A DNA stretch of 64,000 bases. Source: Sphingobium faniae (lineage in GTDB: Bacteria > Pseudomonadota > Alphaproteobacteria > Sphingomonadales > Sphingomonadaceae). This document shows positions 1 to 11,120 of the stretch, piece by piece. The DNA lies in contig FMTU01000006.1 of assembly GCA_900100475.1 (NCBI GenBank), forward strand, positions 186,001 through 250,000. The letters run 5' to 3'. Made by a program: the position numbers and the translations under genes. Position 1 is the first letter of the stretch; every line of letters begins with the position of its first letter. Below the pieces are notes generated by a model that did no database searches, had not been told where the DNA came from, and saw only the letters and a list, made by a program, of their open reading frames with translations.

Positions 1-732
1 GGCCTGATGCATGAATCGCGCAGCAGCGCCAAGGATTATGGCGCGGCATTACAGGAACAGGCCAAGGATCTGGCATCGGGCGGCGACACGGAAACGGTGC
101 TGACCCGTCTGGTCAACATGACCCGGTCCATGGTGGAAAAGACGCGGCAGGTCGAAACCCAGCTTCGCGACAATCAGAAGCAGACACAGGCCCTCAAATC
201 CAGTCTGGAAAGCGCGCGCAAGGCCGCCGAGCATGATTTCCTGACCGGCCTGCCCAATCGCCGCGCCTTCGAAGGCGCCCTGCGCGAGGAACTGTCGCTG
301 GCGCGTGAACAGGGCGAGCCGCTGGCCATCGCCTTTTGCGACATCGACCATTTCAAGACCATCAACGACGCCCATGGCCATGACACGGGCGACCGGGTGC
401 TGAAATTCGTGGCGGGCCTGCTGACAAGGATTTCCAACGACCGCTGCCATGTGGCCCGTCATGGGGGAGAAGAATTCGTCATGCTGTTCCGCGGCAAGAC
501 CGCGGCCGAAGCCTGCGTGCTGGTCGACCAGATGCGCCAGGATCTGGCGGACCGCAGCCTGGTCAACCGCGCCAATGGCGAGAAGATGGAGCAGGTCACC
601 TTTTCGGGCGGCGTGGCCGACGTGCTGGAATATGAACATCCGCGCGCCGCGTTGAGGGCCGCCGACAGGGCGCTCTATCTGGCCAAGGAGCATGGCCGCA
701 ACCGCGTCTATCTGGCGACGGATGTTGATTGA
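1..732 (+). CDS. Diguanylate cyclase (GGDEF domain), 5' end cut by window
   Basis: Predicted to make cyclic di-GMP from two GTP. The visible part has a helical, probably coiled-coil stretch and then a full GGDEF domain. This opens with DFLTGLPNRRAF, carries the DIDHFK metal/substrate segment and has the active-site signature GGEEF within RHGGEEF. No EAL domain follows. The reading frame is open to base 1, so the first visible ATG at base 7 is probably internal and a sensory N-terminus is missing. The allosteric RxxD inhibitory site is not evident at its usual place upstream of GGEEF. Domain call is firm; the signal sensed is unknown. Confidence 0.88.
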   Translation, partial: GLMHESRSSAKDYGAALQEQAKDLASGGDTETVLTRLVNMTRSMVEKTRQVETQLRDNQKQTQALKSSLESARKAAEHDFLTGLPNRRAFEGALREELSLAREQGEPLAIAFCDIDHFKTINDAHGHDTGDRVLKFVAGLLTRISNDRCHVARHGGEEFVMLFRGKTAAEACVLVDQMRQDLADRSLVNRANGEKMEQVTFSGGVADVLEYEHPRAALRAADRALYLAKEHGRNRVYLATDVD

Positions 733-747
733 CGGAAAGGGCGGGCG

Positions 748-1419
748 TTAAAAGTCCGGCTTTTCATAATGCGGCGGGGGCACGATGATCTCCATCCGCT
801 CCGACAGCAGCGGCCGGAAGGACGGACGCGACTTGAAGCCCGCATACCAGCGCTTCACCGTCTCATGCCCGGCCCAGTCAAGGCCGCCCAGATAGTCCGC
901 CACCGACAGATGCGCGGCCGCCGCGATGTCGGCGAGGCTGAGCATCCCCCCCGCCATCCAGGCGCGATGATCGAGCAGATAGTCCATATAATCCATATGG
1001 TTGTTTGCCCGACGCATCGCTTCGCGCAGAACCCGGGCATCCGGCGGGGTGCGCTCGATCAGCCGCTTCTTCATCCGCTCATGGATCAACGGGCCGACCA
1101 CGTCGGCATAGAAATTCTGGTCGAAAAAGGCGGTCAGCCGCCGCACTTCCGCCCGGCCCGCCGCCGTGCCGGAAATCAGCGGGAACTTCTCCACCGTCTC
1201 TTCGAAATATTCGCAGATCGCCTGACTGTCGAGCAGGGTCAGGCCCTTTTCGGTGTCGACCATGACAGGCGTGGTTCCCGCCGGATTGAGATCAAGGAAC
1301 TCGTCGCGCGCCTCCCATGGCGATTCGCGCACAAGATCATAACCCACGCCCTTCTCGCCGAGCAGAAGGCGGACCTTGCGGGAAAAGGGACAGAGCGGGA
1401 ATTGATAAAGCTGCCACAT
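748..1419 (-). CDS. Glutathione S-transferase family protein
   Basis: A 223-residue GST-fold protein. The N-terminal thioredoxin-like domain begins LYQFPLCPFSRKVR, with a CPFS motif at Cys10 where the glutathione-activating residue sits in Cys-type GSTs. NPAGTTPVM gives the cis-proline segment, and LLDSQAICEYFEE matches the glutathione-binding S-x-A-I-x-E pattern. An all-helical C-terminal domain follows. I chose the ATG at 1419 because it places the first beta strand at residue 3, as in other family members; an upstream in-frame ATG would add 40 unrelated residues. The substrate cannot be told. It is divergent from the acetyl-CoA synthetase gene. Confidence 0.85.
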   Translation of the reverse strand: MWQLYQFPLCPFSRKVRLLLGEKGVGYDLVRESPWEARDEFLDLNPAGTTPVMVDTEKGLTLLDSQAICEYFEETVEKFPLISGTAAGRAEVRRLTAFFDQNFYADVVGPLIHERMKKRLIERTPPDARVLREAMRRANNHMDYMDYLLDHRAWMAGGMLSLADIAAAAHLSVADYLGGLDWAGHETVKRWYAGFKSRPSFRPLLSERMEIIVPPPHYEKPDF

Positions 1420-1591
1420 GTCCCTGTCTGTTAGGCCCGCGCACGACATTGGGGAAGCGCCAAATAGGGAAATACCGTAGCGCGTTCGAAACGACGTGCC
1501 GGGAAAAGCGGCGCCGATCCATCTTCCGGTTTCCTTCATCCCGCCCTAGGGTGGAGAAAGGCGACAAGCCATCACAAGGAAAGGATACCCG

Positions 1592-3535
<1,944 letters not shown>

Positions 3536-3554
3536 CGGAAAGGGGCGAGTGGTC

Positions 3555-4772
3555 CTAGACCATCTCGCCCGTCAGCAGGCGAGGCAGCGCGCCGGATTCG
3601 CCGCGCGCTTCGGCCAGGAAGCGGTTCTTGAGGACGGACGTGCGCTGCACCGCCGCCAGCCCCGCGCGGCGGACAAGCGAAGGCAGGCGGCCGGGAATGT
3701 CGAACAGGCGGACAAGGCCGTCCATCGCCACGCTCACCGACAGGGAATCAAGGCCCCGCCACCGCTGATACCGCGCCAGAAGTTGCGCATCGCCGGGATC
3801 GAGGCCAAGGCGCATCCCTTCCACCAGCACCTCCACCAGCGCGGCGACATCGCGAAAACCCAGGTTCAGGCCCTGTCCGGCGATGGGATGGATCGCATGG
3901 GCCGAGTCCCCCACCAGCGCGAGCCGCGTGTCGGTGATCCGCGCCGCATGGTGAAAGCCCAGCGGATAGGAGGAGCGCGGCCCCGCCAGCGTTATTTCGC
4001 CGAGGAAACCGCCCATCCGCTTTTGCGCCTCGGCCAGCCATGCGCGTTCGGAAAGCTTCATCATCGCGGGCGCCTGATTGGTCGGCACGGTCCACACGAT
4101 CGCCGAGCGCGTGCCCGGCAACATCGGCAACAGCGCGAAGGGACCGCCGACATAGAAAATCTCATAGGCCGTGTTGGCGTGCGGCACTTCATGATCAATC
4201 GCCGTGACCATGGCCGTATGCTTATATTGCCAGCGCGTCGTGCGGATGCCCGCCGCTTCGCGCGTGGGGCTGTTGCGTCCCTCCGCCGCGACCAGCAGCG
4301 CGCCGTGAAGTTGCGCGCCGCTGGCGAGCGTCAGCGTCACGCCGTCTGCGTCGCGGTCCACGGCGACGGCGCGGTCAGGCTGGAAGCGGGTGAGATTTTC
4401 GGCCTTCTCCCCCGCCTGCGCCAACGCCACGCGCAGGTCGCGATTGGGGAACATGATGCCCATCACACCATCGTCCGCGTCCGGCGCGAAGTCGAGCGCG
4501 CCGCGCTGCAACCCGTCGCTGACCCAGATGCGGTCGATGGGGCAGCCCTTGCCTTCCAGCAGGTCCGCCACGCCGATGGCGGAGAGCATGGCGTAACTGG
4601 TCGAGGAAATGGCCGACACCCGCCCGTCGAAACCGGCGGCGGTCGTCGCCACGGGGTCGGCGGGGTCAATCACGGCGCAGCGCACGCCATGGCCCGAAAG
4701 AGCTATGCCAAGGGTCAGGCCGACAAGGCCCCCGCCCAGAATCACGACATCGAAGCGTTGCATGGCGGGCAT
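3555..4772 (-). CDS. UbiH/UbiF/Coq6-family FAD-dependent hydroxylase
   Basis: A class A flavoprotein monooxygenase of 405 residues, predicted to hydroxylate the aromatic ring of a ubiquinone precursor. The N-terminal dinucleotide fold is VVILGGGLVGLTLG (from residue 9). The second FAD motif GDSAHAIHPIAGQG begins at residue 288 and continues into GLNLGFRDVAALVE, the signature of the UbiH/Coq6 group. The C-terminus is about the usual length. Which ring position it hydroxylates (UbiH, UbiF, UbiI or the broader UbiL/UbiM types of alphaproteobacteria) cannot be settled by reading. The start could also be the second Met, three codons in. Confidence 0.85.
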   Translation of the reverse strand: MPAMQRFDVVILGGGLVGLTLGIALSGHGVRCAVIDPADPVATTAAGFDGRVSAISSTSYAMLSAIGVADLLEGKGCPIDRIWVSDGLQRGALDFAPDADDGVMGIMFPNRDLRVALAQAGEKAENLTRFQPDRAVAVDRDADGVTLTLASGAQLHGALLVAAEGRNSPTREAAGIRTTRWQYKHTAMVTAIDHEVPHANTAYEIFYVGGPFALLPMLPGTRSAIVWTVPTNQAPAMMKLSERAWLAEAQKRMGGFLGEITLAGPRSSYPLGFHHAARITDTRLALVGDSAHAIHPIAGQGLNLGFRDVAALVEVLVEGMRLGLDPGDAQLLARYQRWRGLDSLSVSVAMDGLVRLFDIPGRLPSLVRRAGLAAVQRTSVLKNRFLAEARGESGALPRLLTGEMV

Positions 4773-4886
4773 GTCTAGGCGGTTGAGCCGGGGAAGGGAA
4801 GCGGAGCATGGCGGCAGGTTATCAATCCGGCCCCCTCGCCATCCCTATCGCCCGTGAAAGCCATCCCCTTCGCAAGGGCGCTTTGC

Positions 4887-5975
4887 TTATAACCGATGCA
4901 GCCAGTTCGCCGGATCGGCCACCGTGCCGCGCTGGATGCCGGTCAGGTCGGCGCGCAATGTTTCCGTCACGATGCCGCCGTCGCCATTGCCGATGGTGAA
5001 GTCGCCCTCCACGCTCTTCACCGTGCCGATGGCCGTCACCACCGCCGCCGTGCCGCAGGCGAAAGCTTCGCGCAGCCTGCCGCTCGCCGCGTCGGCGCGC
5101 CACTGGGCGAAGCTATAGGGTTGCTCGCGCACGTCATGGCCCTTGGCGCGGGCCAGTTTCATGATGCTGTCGCGGGTGATGCCGGGCAGGATCGTGCCGA
5201 GCGGCGGGGTGACGATCGACCCGTCGTCCATCACGAAGAAGATGTTCATGCCGCCCAGTTCCTCGACCCACTTATGCTCGGCGGCGTCGAGGAATACCAC
5301 CTGGTCGCAGCCATGCCTGCTGGCTTCGGCCTGTGCGATCAGGGAAGCCGCATAGTTCCCGCCGCACTTGGCCGCGCCCGTGCCGCCGGGGGCCGCGCGG
5401 GTATAATGTTCCGACACCCACAGGCTGACCGCCTTCTTCCCGCCCTTGAAATAGGCCCCGGCGGGCGAAGCGATGACGCAGAAGATATATTCGTTCGCCG
5501 GGCGCACGCCGAGGAAGGTTTCGCTCGCGAACATGAAGGGGCGCAGATAGAGGCTCCCCTCGCCGCCCGGAATCCAGCCCGCGTCGATCTTCGCCAGTTG
5601 CTCGACCGCTTCGAGAAACAGGTCTTCGGGGATGGCGGGCATCGCCATGCGATGGGCCGATTCGTTGAAGCGGCGGGCATTTTCCTGCGGCCGGAACATC
5701 GCGACGCTGCCATCGGCCAGGCGATAGGCCTTCATGCCCTCGAAAATCTCCTGCGCGTAATGCAGCACGGCGCAGGCCGGATCGAGCTGGAACGGCTGGC
5801 GCGGGCCAAGGGTGGCGCTGTGCCAGCCCTGCCCTTCGCTATAGCGGATCGTCACCATATGATCGGTGTGCAGGCGTCCGAAACCGGGGTCTTCCAGCAA
5901 TACGGCGCGCTGGTCAGCCGCCACAGCGTTGCTGTTGGGGATGACGGTGAAGCGCGAAGTCTGCTGGACGTCCAT
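4887..5975 (-). CDS. ilvE: Branched-chain amino acid aminotransferase
   Basis: Transfers amino groups between glutamate and the 2-keto acids of leucine, isoleucine and valine, using PLP. The 362-residue protein is the long (type II, BCAT2-like) class IV form. It shows LHYAQEIFEGMKAYR near the N-terminus, the PLP lysine (Lys203) in GTGAAKCGGNYA, the EELGGMNIFF segment and the cofactor phosphate loop TPPLGTILPGITR. The start at 5975 is supported by AAGGAG eight bases upstream; the much longer in-frame extension beyond it is antisense to the next gene. It is divergent from the threonine aldolase gene. Confidence 0.94.
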   Translation of the reverse strand: MDVQQTSRFTVIPNSNAVAADQRAVLLEDPGFGRLHTDHMVTIRYSEGQGWHSATLGPRQPFQLDPACAVLHYAQEIFEGMKAYRLADGSVAMFRPQENARRFNESAHRMAMPAIPEDLFLEAVEQLAKIDAGWIPGGEGSLYLRPFMFASETFLGVRPANEYIFCVIASPAGAYFKGGKKAVSLWVSEHYTRAAPGGTGAAKCGGNYAASLIAQAEASRHGCDQVVFLDAAEHKWVEELGGMNIFFVMDDGSIVTPPLGTILPGITRDSIMKLARAKGHDVREQPYSFAQWRADAASGRLREAFACGTAAVVTAIGTVKSVEGDFTIGNGDGGIVTETLRADLTGIQRGTVADPANWLHRL

Positions 5976-6125
5976 GATCAATACTCCTTCAAGGCCGGAC
6001 GCGCGCCCTATGTCACAATCCCACCCGCGAAACAATGTTGCGCCGGGGATTTGCAGGCCATTGGCCGACAAATGGCCCCGCTGCGCCCGCTTGCGCTTTG
6101 GCGGGGGGCGGTTATCCCGCTTGCC

Positions 6126-7139
6126 ATGCGCTTTTTCTCCGACAATGCCACGTCCGTCTGCCCGCCCGTCATGGCCGCCATCGCCGCCGCCGACCAGGAG
6201 GATCATGGCTATGGCGACGACGCATGGAGCGCCCGGCTGGACGGGGCCTTTTCCGACCTGTTCGGCGCGCCGGCGAAAGCCATGTGGGTAGCGAGCGGCA
6301 CGGCGGCGAACAGCATCGCGCTGGCTTGCCTGTGCCCGCCCTATGGCGGCATCATCACCCATGAAGAGGCGCATATCGCCGTGGACGAATGTGGCGCGCC
6401 AGCCTTCTTCACCCATGGCGCGAGCCTGATGACGCTGCCGGGCAAAGGCGCGAAACTGTCCCCGGACGCGGTGCGGGAGCGGCTGGCGGCGATTCGTCCC
6501 GACGTGCACCAGATCCCCGCGCGGGCGATCAGCATCACCAACGCGACCGAATATGGCCTCGCCTATACGCCCGATGAAGTCGCCGCCCTGGGCGATGTAG
6601 CGAGGGCGCATGACATTTCCCTGCACATGGATGGCGCGCGATTCGCCAATGCCGTGGCGCATCTGGGCTGCCATCCGGGCGACGTCACATGGCGCGCGGG
6701 CGTGGATGTGCTGAGCTTTGGCTGCGTCAAGAATGGCGGCATGGTGGGCGAGGCGCTGGTCTTTTTCGGCGCGCGGGCCAAGGCGCGGGCGACAGAAGCG
6801 GAACGCTGGCGCAAGCGGTCGGGGCATCTCTTTTCCAAGGGGCGCTATCTCGCCGCGCAGATCCTCGCGCTGCTGGAGGACGAACTGTGGCTGGCCAATG
6901 CGCGCGCGGCCAATGCGGCGGCTCAGGCGCTGGCGACCAGCGCGGGCGGGCGGCTGATGCATCCGGTGCAGGCTAATGAGTTGTTCCTGCGCCTGACGGC
7001 GACGGAGGCGGCCCGTCTGCGCGCGCAGGGCTTCGACTTCCACGACTGGGGCGAAGGGGCGGCGCGCATCGTCACCAACTGGTCGCAGGACGCGGCGGGC
7101 GTCGCGCCGCTCGCCCACGCACTGGCGGCGCTCGGCTGA
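6126..7139 (+). CDS. Low-specificity threonine aldolase / beta-eliminating lyase family
   Basis: A PLP fold-type I enzyme of 337 residues, predicted to cleave L-threonine or allo-threonine to glycine and acetaldehyde. The N-terminal FFSDNATSVCPPV corresponds to the family's FRSDT opening. Further motifs are WVASGTAANSIAL, THEEAHIAVDECGAP, the cofactor-binding HMDGARFANA and the Schiff-base lysine Lys202 in SFGCVKNGG. The ATG at 6126 gives the normal N-terminus. Its stop codon shares one base with the start of the following transporter (TGATG), so the two are probably translationally coupled. The exact substrate preference is inferred from the family only. Confidence 0.88.
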   Translation: MRFFSDNATSVCPPVMAAIAAADQEDHGYGDDAWSARLDGAFSDLFGAPAKAMWVASGTAANSIALACLCPPYGGIITHEEAHIAVDECGAPAFFTHGASLMTLPGKGAKLSPDAVRERLAAIRPDVHQIPARAISITNATEYGLAYTPDEVAALGDVARAHDISLHMDGARFANAVAHLGCHPGDVTWRAGVDVLSFGCVKNGGMVGEALVFFGARAKARATEAERWRKRSGHLFSKGRYLAAQILALLEDELWLANARAANAAAQALATSAGGRLMHPVQANELFLRLTATEAARLRAQGFDFHDWGEGAARIVTNWSQDAAGVAPLAHALAALG

Positions 7140-8038
7140 TGGAAGGGCCGCGGGAAAAAGGCGGCGTCATCCTGCCCTTTCTCCTCGTCACGCTGATCTG
7201 GAGCTCGACCTGGATCGTGATCCGGGACCAGCTTTCGACGGTGCCGCCAAGTTGGTCGGTGTGCTACCGCTTTCTGGTCGCGGGGATCGGCATGGCGCTC
7301 TTTGCCATGGCGCGCCGGGTATCGCTGCGCCTGCCGCCCGAAGGCATCGCCTTCGCCGCGCTGCTGGGCCTCGCGCAGTTCGTGCTCAATTTCAACTTCG
7401 TCTATCGCGCGGAACATTATCTGACATCCGGCGTGGTCGCGACCGTCTATGCGATGCTGCTGATCCCCAACAGCATCCTGGCGTGGATCGTTTTCCGCCA
7501 GCCGGCGAGCCGCGCCTTCATCGCCGGATCGGCCATCGCCATCGCGGGCATCGTGATGCTGCTGGTGAAGGAATATCGCGCCGCAACCATAGCGCCCGAC
7601 GCGGTGCTGCTCGGCGTGGCGCTCAGCATTGCGGGGCTGTTCAGCGCCTCGGCGGCGAACATCATGCAGGGGATGCAGATCGCCCGCCGCCTGCCGATGA
7701 TCGCCGTGCTGAGCTGGGCAATGCTGATCGGCGGCGCGATGGACGCCGCCTATGCCTGGATCACGGCGGGGCCGCCGGTCATGGAATGGCGGGCCAGCTA
7801 TGTGATGGGGATATTGTGGCTGGGCATCGCGGGGTCGGTCGTGACCTTTCCCCTCTATTTCCGGCTGATCCAGCGCATCGGGGCGGCGCGGGCGGCCTAT
7901 AGCGGCGTGCTGATCCCGGTGATCGCCATGCTGATCTCGACAGCGGTGGAGGGCTATCGCTGGACCGCGCTGTCGGTGGCGGGGGCCATGCTGGCCGTCA
8001 TCGGCATGGTGATCGCGCTGCGGGCGAAGGAAGCCTAA
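7139..8038 (+). CDS. EamA/DMT-family membrane transporter
   Basis: A 299-residue integral membrane protein of the drug/metabolite transporter superfamily. It holds about ten hydrophobic helices in two repeated five-helix EamA halves. The first half has LLVTLIWSSTWIVIRDQL and TSGVVATVYAMLL, and the second half has GILWLGIAGSVVTFPLYF. Members export amino acids, nucleotides or drugs. Coupling to the upstream threonine aldolase through TGATG suggests, but does not prove, an amino-acid-related substrate. The stop overlaps the stop of the small minus-strand gene at 8035. Confidence 0.85.
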   Translation: MEGPREKGGVILPFLLVTLIWSSTWIVIRDQLSTVPPSWSVCYRFLVAGIGMALFAMARRVSLRLPPEGIAFAALLGLAQFVLNFNFVYRAEHYLTSGVVATVYAMLLIPNSILAWIVFRQPASRAFIAGSAIAIAGIVMLLVKEYRAATIAPDAVLLGVALSIAGLFSASAANIMQGMQIARRLPMIAVLSWAMLIGGAMDAAYAWITAGPPVMEWRASYVMGILWLGIAGSVVTFPLYFRLIQRIGAARAAYSGVLIPVIAMLISTAVEGYRWTALSVAGAMLAVIGMVIALRAKEA

Positions 8039-8190
8039 CGGCGCGCGCCCGGTTCATGCGCCCGCCTGGCCGCATCGACGCGGGCGAGCAGGCTGGCGAT
8101 GGGTTCGGGCTTGCGTGGCGGGCAGGTGGGCAAGGGCAGGCTGGCCATCCGGCGGCTGAGCGCGGCAAAAGCAGTTTCGATTGAGTCCAT
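8035..8190 (-). CDS. Small hypothetical protein (51 aa)
   Basis: Not recognised. It is a short basic, alanine- and arginine-rich polypeptide starting MDSIETAFAALSRRMASL and ending in GARR, with one cysteine (TCPP). Codon choice follows the G/C third-position bias of the neighbours. It is convergent with the transporter gene and its TAG shares bases with that gene's TAA. The ribosome site is weak (GGA about ten bases upstream). It could be non-coding; the support is codon bias and sensible packing between neighbours. Confidence 0.5.
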   Translation of the reverse strand: MDSIETAFAALSRRMASLPLPTCPPRKPEPIASLLARVDAARRAHEPGARR

Positions 8191-8278
8191 CCGTCCGATC
8201 CCGTGGCGTGAGGACTCCGCTTTCGGGCCATCATGGTTAAGGATTGGTAACCATCTCCGGCGCGATGCGGCGAGCCGT

Positions 8279-9076
8279 TCAGCCCGCTTCGGACAGACAG
8301 GCGGCCAGCCCTTCGCGATAGGTCGGATAGCGCGGCCGCCAGCCCAGCAGCCGCTTCGCCCGCCCGTTCGCGACACGGCGATTTTCGGCGTAAAAAGCAC
8401 GGGCCGCAGGAGAAAGATCCGCCTCTTCCAGGGTCAGCAGCGGAGGACGAGGCAGGCCGAGCAGGTCGCAGGCCGCCTCCGTCACCGCATTTTGCGGCGC
8501 GGGCAGGTCATCGGCCAGATTATAGACGCCCGGCGGCCCGTCGAAGGACGCGATCACGCCCGCCGCGATGTCGTCCACATGCACGCGGCTGAAGACCTGC
8601 CCGGGGAGGTCGATGCGATGCGCCTTCCCTTCGCGCGCGCGGTCCAGCGCGCTGCGGCCGGGGCCATAGATGCCGGGCAGGCGGAAGCGGCGCATGTCCG
8701 CCCGAAGCGCGCCCCAGGCCAGATCGGCCTCTGCGCGGGCGGTGCGGCGGCCACGGCCCACGGGACTGGCTTCGTCAACCCATGCCCCGGCCGCATCGCC
8801 ATAGACGCCGGTGGAGGACAGATAGCCGGTCCATCTCGCGGGCGCGGCGGCGATCGGCGCGCCATATCGGATCAGGACGGGATCGCCATCCCCCACGGGC
8901 GGGACGGAGGAGAGGATGTGCGTCGCGGCGGCGATCGCGGCATGGACAGCGGCTTCATCGTCAAAGGCGAGCGTTTCAGGACCAGCGGCGCGGCGCACCC
9001 CAGTGACCTGCCATCCCTGCGCGCGCAATCGCATGGCAAGGCGCGAGGCGGCATAGCCCAGCCCCAATATCAGCAT
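8279..9076 (-). CDS. NAD(P)-dependent epimerase/dehydratase-like SDR protein
   Basis: An extended short-chain dehydrogenase/reductase-like protein of 265 residues. It starts MLILGLGYAASRLA, a GxGxxAxxxA nucleotide-binding loop of the YeeZ/atypical SDR type. Later segments are YLSSTGVYGDAAGAWVDE, with the family's STGVYG stretch, then RLPGIYGPGRSALD, FSRVHVDDIAAGV and VYNLADD. These match the sugar-epimerase-like family often annotated as nucleoside-diphosphate-sugar epimerase. The start is ATG 9076; a TTG three codons upstream is possible. It lies 27 bases downstream of the last SUF gene on the same strand and may be read through from it, but no Fe-S role is implied. Confidence 0.78.
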   Translation of the reverse strand: MLILGLGYAASRLAMRLRAQGWQVTGVRRAAGPETLAFDDEAAVHAAIAAATHILSSVPPVGDGDPVLIRYGAPIAAAPARWTGYLSSTGVYGDAAGAWVDEASPVGRGRRTARAEADLAWGALRADMRRFRLPGIYGPGRSALDRAREGKAHRIDLPGQVFSRVHVDDIAAGVIASFDGPPGVYNLADDLPAPQNAVTEAACDLLGLPRPPLLTLEEADLSPAARAFYAENRRVANGRAKRLLGWRPRYPTYREGLAACLSEAG

Positions 9077-9103
9077 GTGACGCAAGATACCGCCCGCCGA
9101 TGC

Positions 9104-9463
9104 TTAAATCGTGAAGCTCTCGCCGCAGCCGCAGCTTCCCTTGGCATTGGGATTGTTGAAGACGAACCCGGCGGTGAAATCGTCCTCCACCCAGTCCATC
9201 GTCGACCCGACCAGATACAGCACCGACGCCCCGTCAATGTAGAATGTGCCGCCGGGCGTCTCGATCTTCTCATCGAACCCGGCTTCCCCGGTCACATAAT
9301 CGACCGAATAGGCAAGGCCCGAACAGCCGCGCCGGGGCGTGGAAAGCTTGACGCCGATCGCGCCTTCGGGCGCCTGGCGCATCAGCTCGGCGATGCGCTG
9401 CTCGGCGCTGGGCGTCAGGATGACGGCGGCGGGGCGCGCGCGAATCTTGGTTTGCGTGGTCAT
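9104..9463 (-). CDS. sufA: A-type Fe-S carrier protein (SufA/ErpA/IscA family)
   Basis: A 119-residue HesB/IscA-fold protein that carries Fe-S clusters from the SufBCD scaffold to target enzymes. The three conserved cysteines are present: Cys47 in RRGCSGLAY and Cys111 and Cys113 in GSCGCGESF. A short N-terminal tail precedes the domain. It is the last clear SUF gene. Its ATG shares one base with the stop of the DUF59 gene (TGATG), so it is co-translated. The SufA, IscA or ErpA names cannot be separated by sequence alone; the operon context favours SufA. Confidence 0.92.
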   Translation of the reverse strand: MTTQTKIRARPAAVILTPSAEQRIAELMRQAPEGAIGVKLSTPRRGCSGLAYSVDYVTGEAGFDEKIETPGGTFYIDGASVLYLVGSTMDWVEDDFTAGFVFNNPNAKGSCGCGESFTI

Positions 9464-9915
9464 CAGAGCATCCCCAGTTCCAGCTTGGCCTCATCCGACA
9501 TCTTGCCGGGGTCCCATGGCGGGTCCCAGATGAGGTTCACCTCCACATCGCCCACGCCCGGCACCGCGCCGACGCGCAGTTCGACTTCGCCCGGCATGGA
9601 TTCGGCGACCGGGCAATGCGGCGTCGTCAGCGTCATGGTGACGACGGCATGGCCGCCCTCTGTCACATCGACACCGTAGATGAGGCCCAGATCGTAGATG
9701 TTTACCGGAATTTCCGGGTCATAGATTTCCTTGAGCGCGTCTATGATCGCGTCGTAAAGGTCACCGCCCGGCTCCCCCGCAGATATATCGGCGGGTTTTT
9801 GCGACAGGAACCCTTCCAGATAGTCGCGCTCGCGCGGAGCCTCTTCCACGCGCGCCTTGGGCGGCGCTTCCACCGCGTCCACTTCCTCGATCATGATCTT
9901 GTGTTCCCCGGTCAT
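9463..9915 (-). CDS. sufT: SUF-operon DUF59/MIP18-family Fe-S maturation protein (SufT-like)
   Basis: A 150-residue protein with an acidic, low-complexity N-terminus (residues 1-50) and a MIP18/DUF59 domain after it. The domain shows LKEIYDPEIPVNIYDLGLIYGV, TLTTPHCPVAESMP with the conserved cysteine, and NLIWDPPWDPGKMSDEAK, the typical family end. SufT-type proteins help mature Fe-S proteins, especially when demand for clusters is high. It overlaps sufS by four bases (ATGA) and sufA by one. The function comes from the family; the acidic leader is a common variable region in alphaproteobacterial members. Confidence 0.88.
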   Translation of the reverse strand: MTGEHKIMIEEVDAVEAPPKARVEEAPRERDYLEGFLSQKPADISAGEPGGDLYDAIIDALKEIYDPEIPVNIYDLGLIYGVDVTEGGHAVVTMTLTTPHCPVAESMPGEVELRVGAVPGVGDVEVNLIWDPPWDPGKMSDEAKLELGML

Positions 9916-11120
9916 CCGAAGATCTTCCTCACTCTTTCCAGTCCGCGAACCAGCGCGTCCACATCGCCTTCATCGCTGTAGAGGCCAAAGCTGGCCCGCG
10001 CGGTCGCCTCGACGCCCAGATGACGCATCAGCGGTTGAGCGCAATGATGCCCGGCCCGGATCGCGACGCCCGCTTCGTCCAATATGGTGCCGACATCGTG
10101 CGGATGCACCCCCCTCACCTCGAAGGACAGGATGCCCGCCGAATCTTCCGGCCCGAACAGCCGCACGGAGTTCAGCTTCTCCAGCGCCGCCCGCGCCTTC
10201 CCGACCAGCGCGCATTCATGCGCATGGATCGCGTCCAGCCCGATCGCCTGCACATAGTCGATCGCGGCGGAGAGGCCCACCACGCCCGTGATATGCGGCG
10301 TCCCGGCTTCGAACCGCGTCGGCGCGGGAGCGTAGGTCGTCTTGTCGAACGTCACCTTGTCGATCATCGACCCGCCCCCCTGATAGGGCGGCATGGCGTC
10401 GAGCAGTTCCTTGCGCCCCCACAACACGCCGATGCCCGTCGGGCCGTAGAGCTTATGCGCGGAAAAGACATAGAAATCGCAGTCCAGCGCCTGCACATCG
10501 ACGGCAAGGCGCGGCACCGCCTGGCAGCCGTCGATCAGGATCTTCGCGCCCACCGAATGCGCGATGTCGGCGGCGCGGCGCACATCCAGCACACTGCCCA
10601 GCACGTTCGACACATGGGCCAGCGCCACCATCTTGTGCGCGGGCGTGATCATCGCCTGCATCGCGTCCAGGTCGATCTTGCCATCCGCCGTCAGCGGCGC
10701 CACGTCGATCGCAGCGCCCACCCGTTCCGCCGCCATCTGCCATGGCACGATATTGCTGTGATGCTCCAGCAGGGAAAGCAGGATGCGGTCGCCGCTCCCG
10801 AGTTGCCCGGCCGCCCAGCATTGCGCGACAAGGTTGATCCCCTCGGTCGCGCCCCGCACATAGACGATTTCCGCATCCGACGCCGCGCCGATGAAGCCCG
10901 CAACCTTCCGCCGCCCCGCCTCATAGGCCAGCGTCATGCTCGCCGACCGCTCATAGACGCCGCGATGCACCGTCGCATAATCCGCGCCATAGGCGCGCGC
11001 GATGGCGTCGATCACCGCCTGCGGCTTTTGCGCGGTCGCGGCGCTGTCAAGATAGTGCCAGCCGCCGACGCCCGGAAAATCGTGGCGCAGGTCGAGTTGG
11101 TCGAAGCTATCGACGTTCAT
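9912..11120 (-). CDS. sufS: Cysteine desulfurase SufS
   Basis: Takes sulfur from L-cysteine as a persulfide for Fe-S cluster assembly; a group II (CsdA/SufS) PLP enzyme of 402 residues. Visible motifs are the N-terminal HYLDSAATAQKP, YVRGATEGINLVA, LLSLLEHHSNIVPW, the PLP lysine Lys223 in FSAHKLYGPTG, and the active-site Cys360 in RAGHHCAQPLMRHLG. The short loop around that Cys is the SufS rather than IscS form, so the enzyme should need SufE, which is encoded at 19.8 kb. It overlaps both sufD and the DUF59 gene by four bases. Confidence 0.96.
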   Translation of the reverse strand: MNVDSFDQLDLRHDFPGVGGWHYLDSAATAQKPQAVIDAIARAYGADYATVHRGVYERSASMTLAYEAGRRKVAGFIGAASDAEIVYVRGATEGINLVAQCWAAGQLGSGDRILLSLLEHHSNIVPWQMAAERVGAAIDVAPLTADGKIDLDAMQAMITPAHKMVALAHVSNVLGSVLDVRRAADIAHSVGAKILIDGCQAVPRLAVDVQALDCDFYVFSAHKLYGPTGIGVLWGRKELLDAMPPYQGGGSMIDKVTFDKTTYAPAPTRFEAGTPHITGVVGLSAAIDYVQAIGLDAIHAHECALVGKARAALEKLNSVRLFGPEDSAGILSFEVRGVHPHDVGTILDEAGVAIRAGHHCAQPLMRHLGVEATARASFGLYSDEGDVDALVRGLERVRKIFG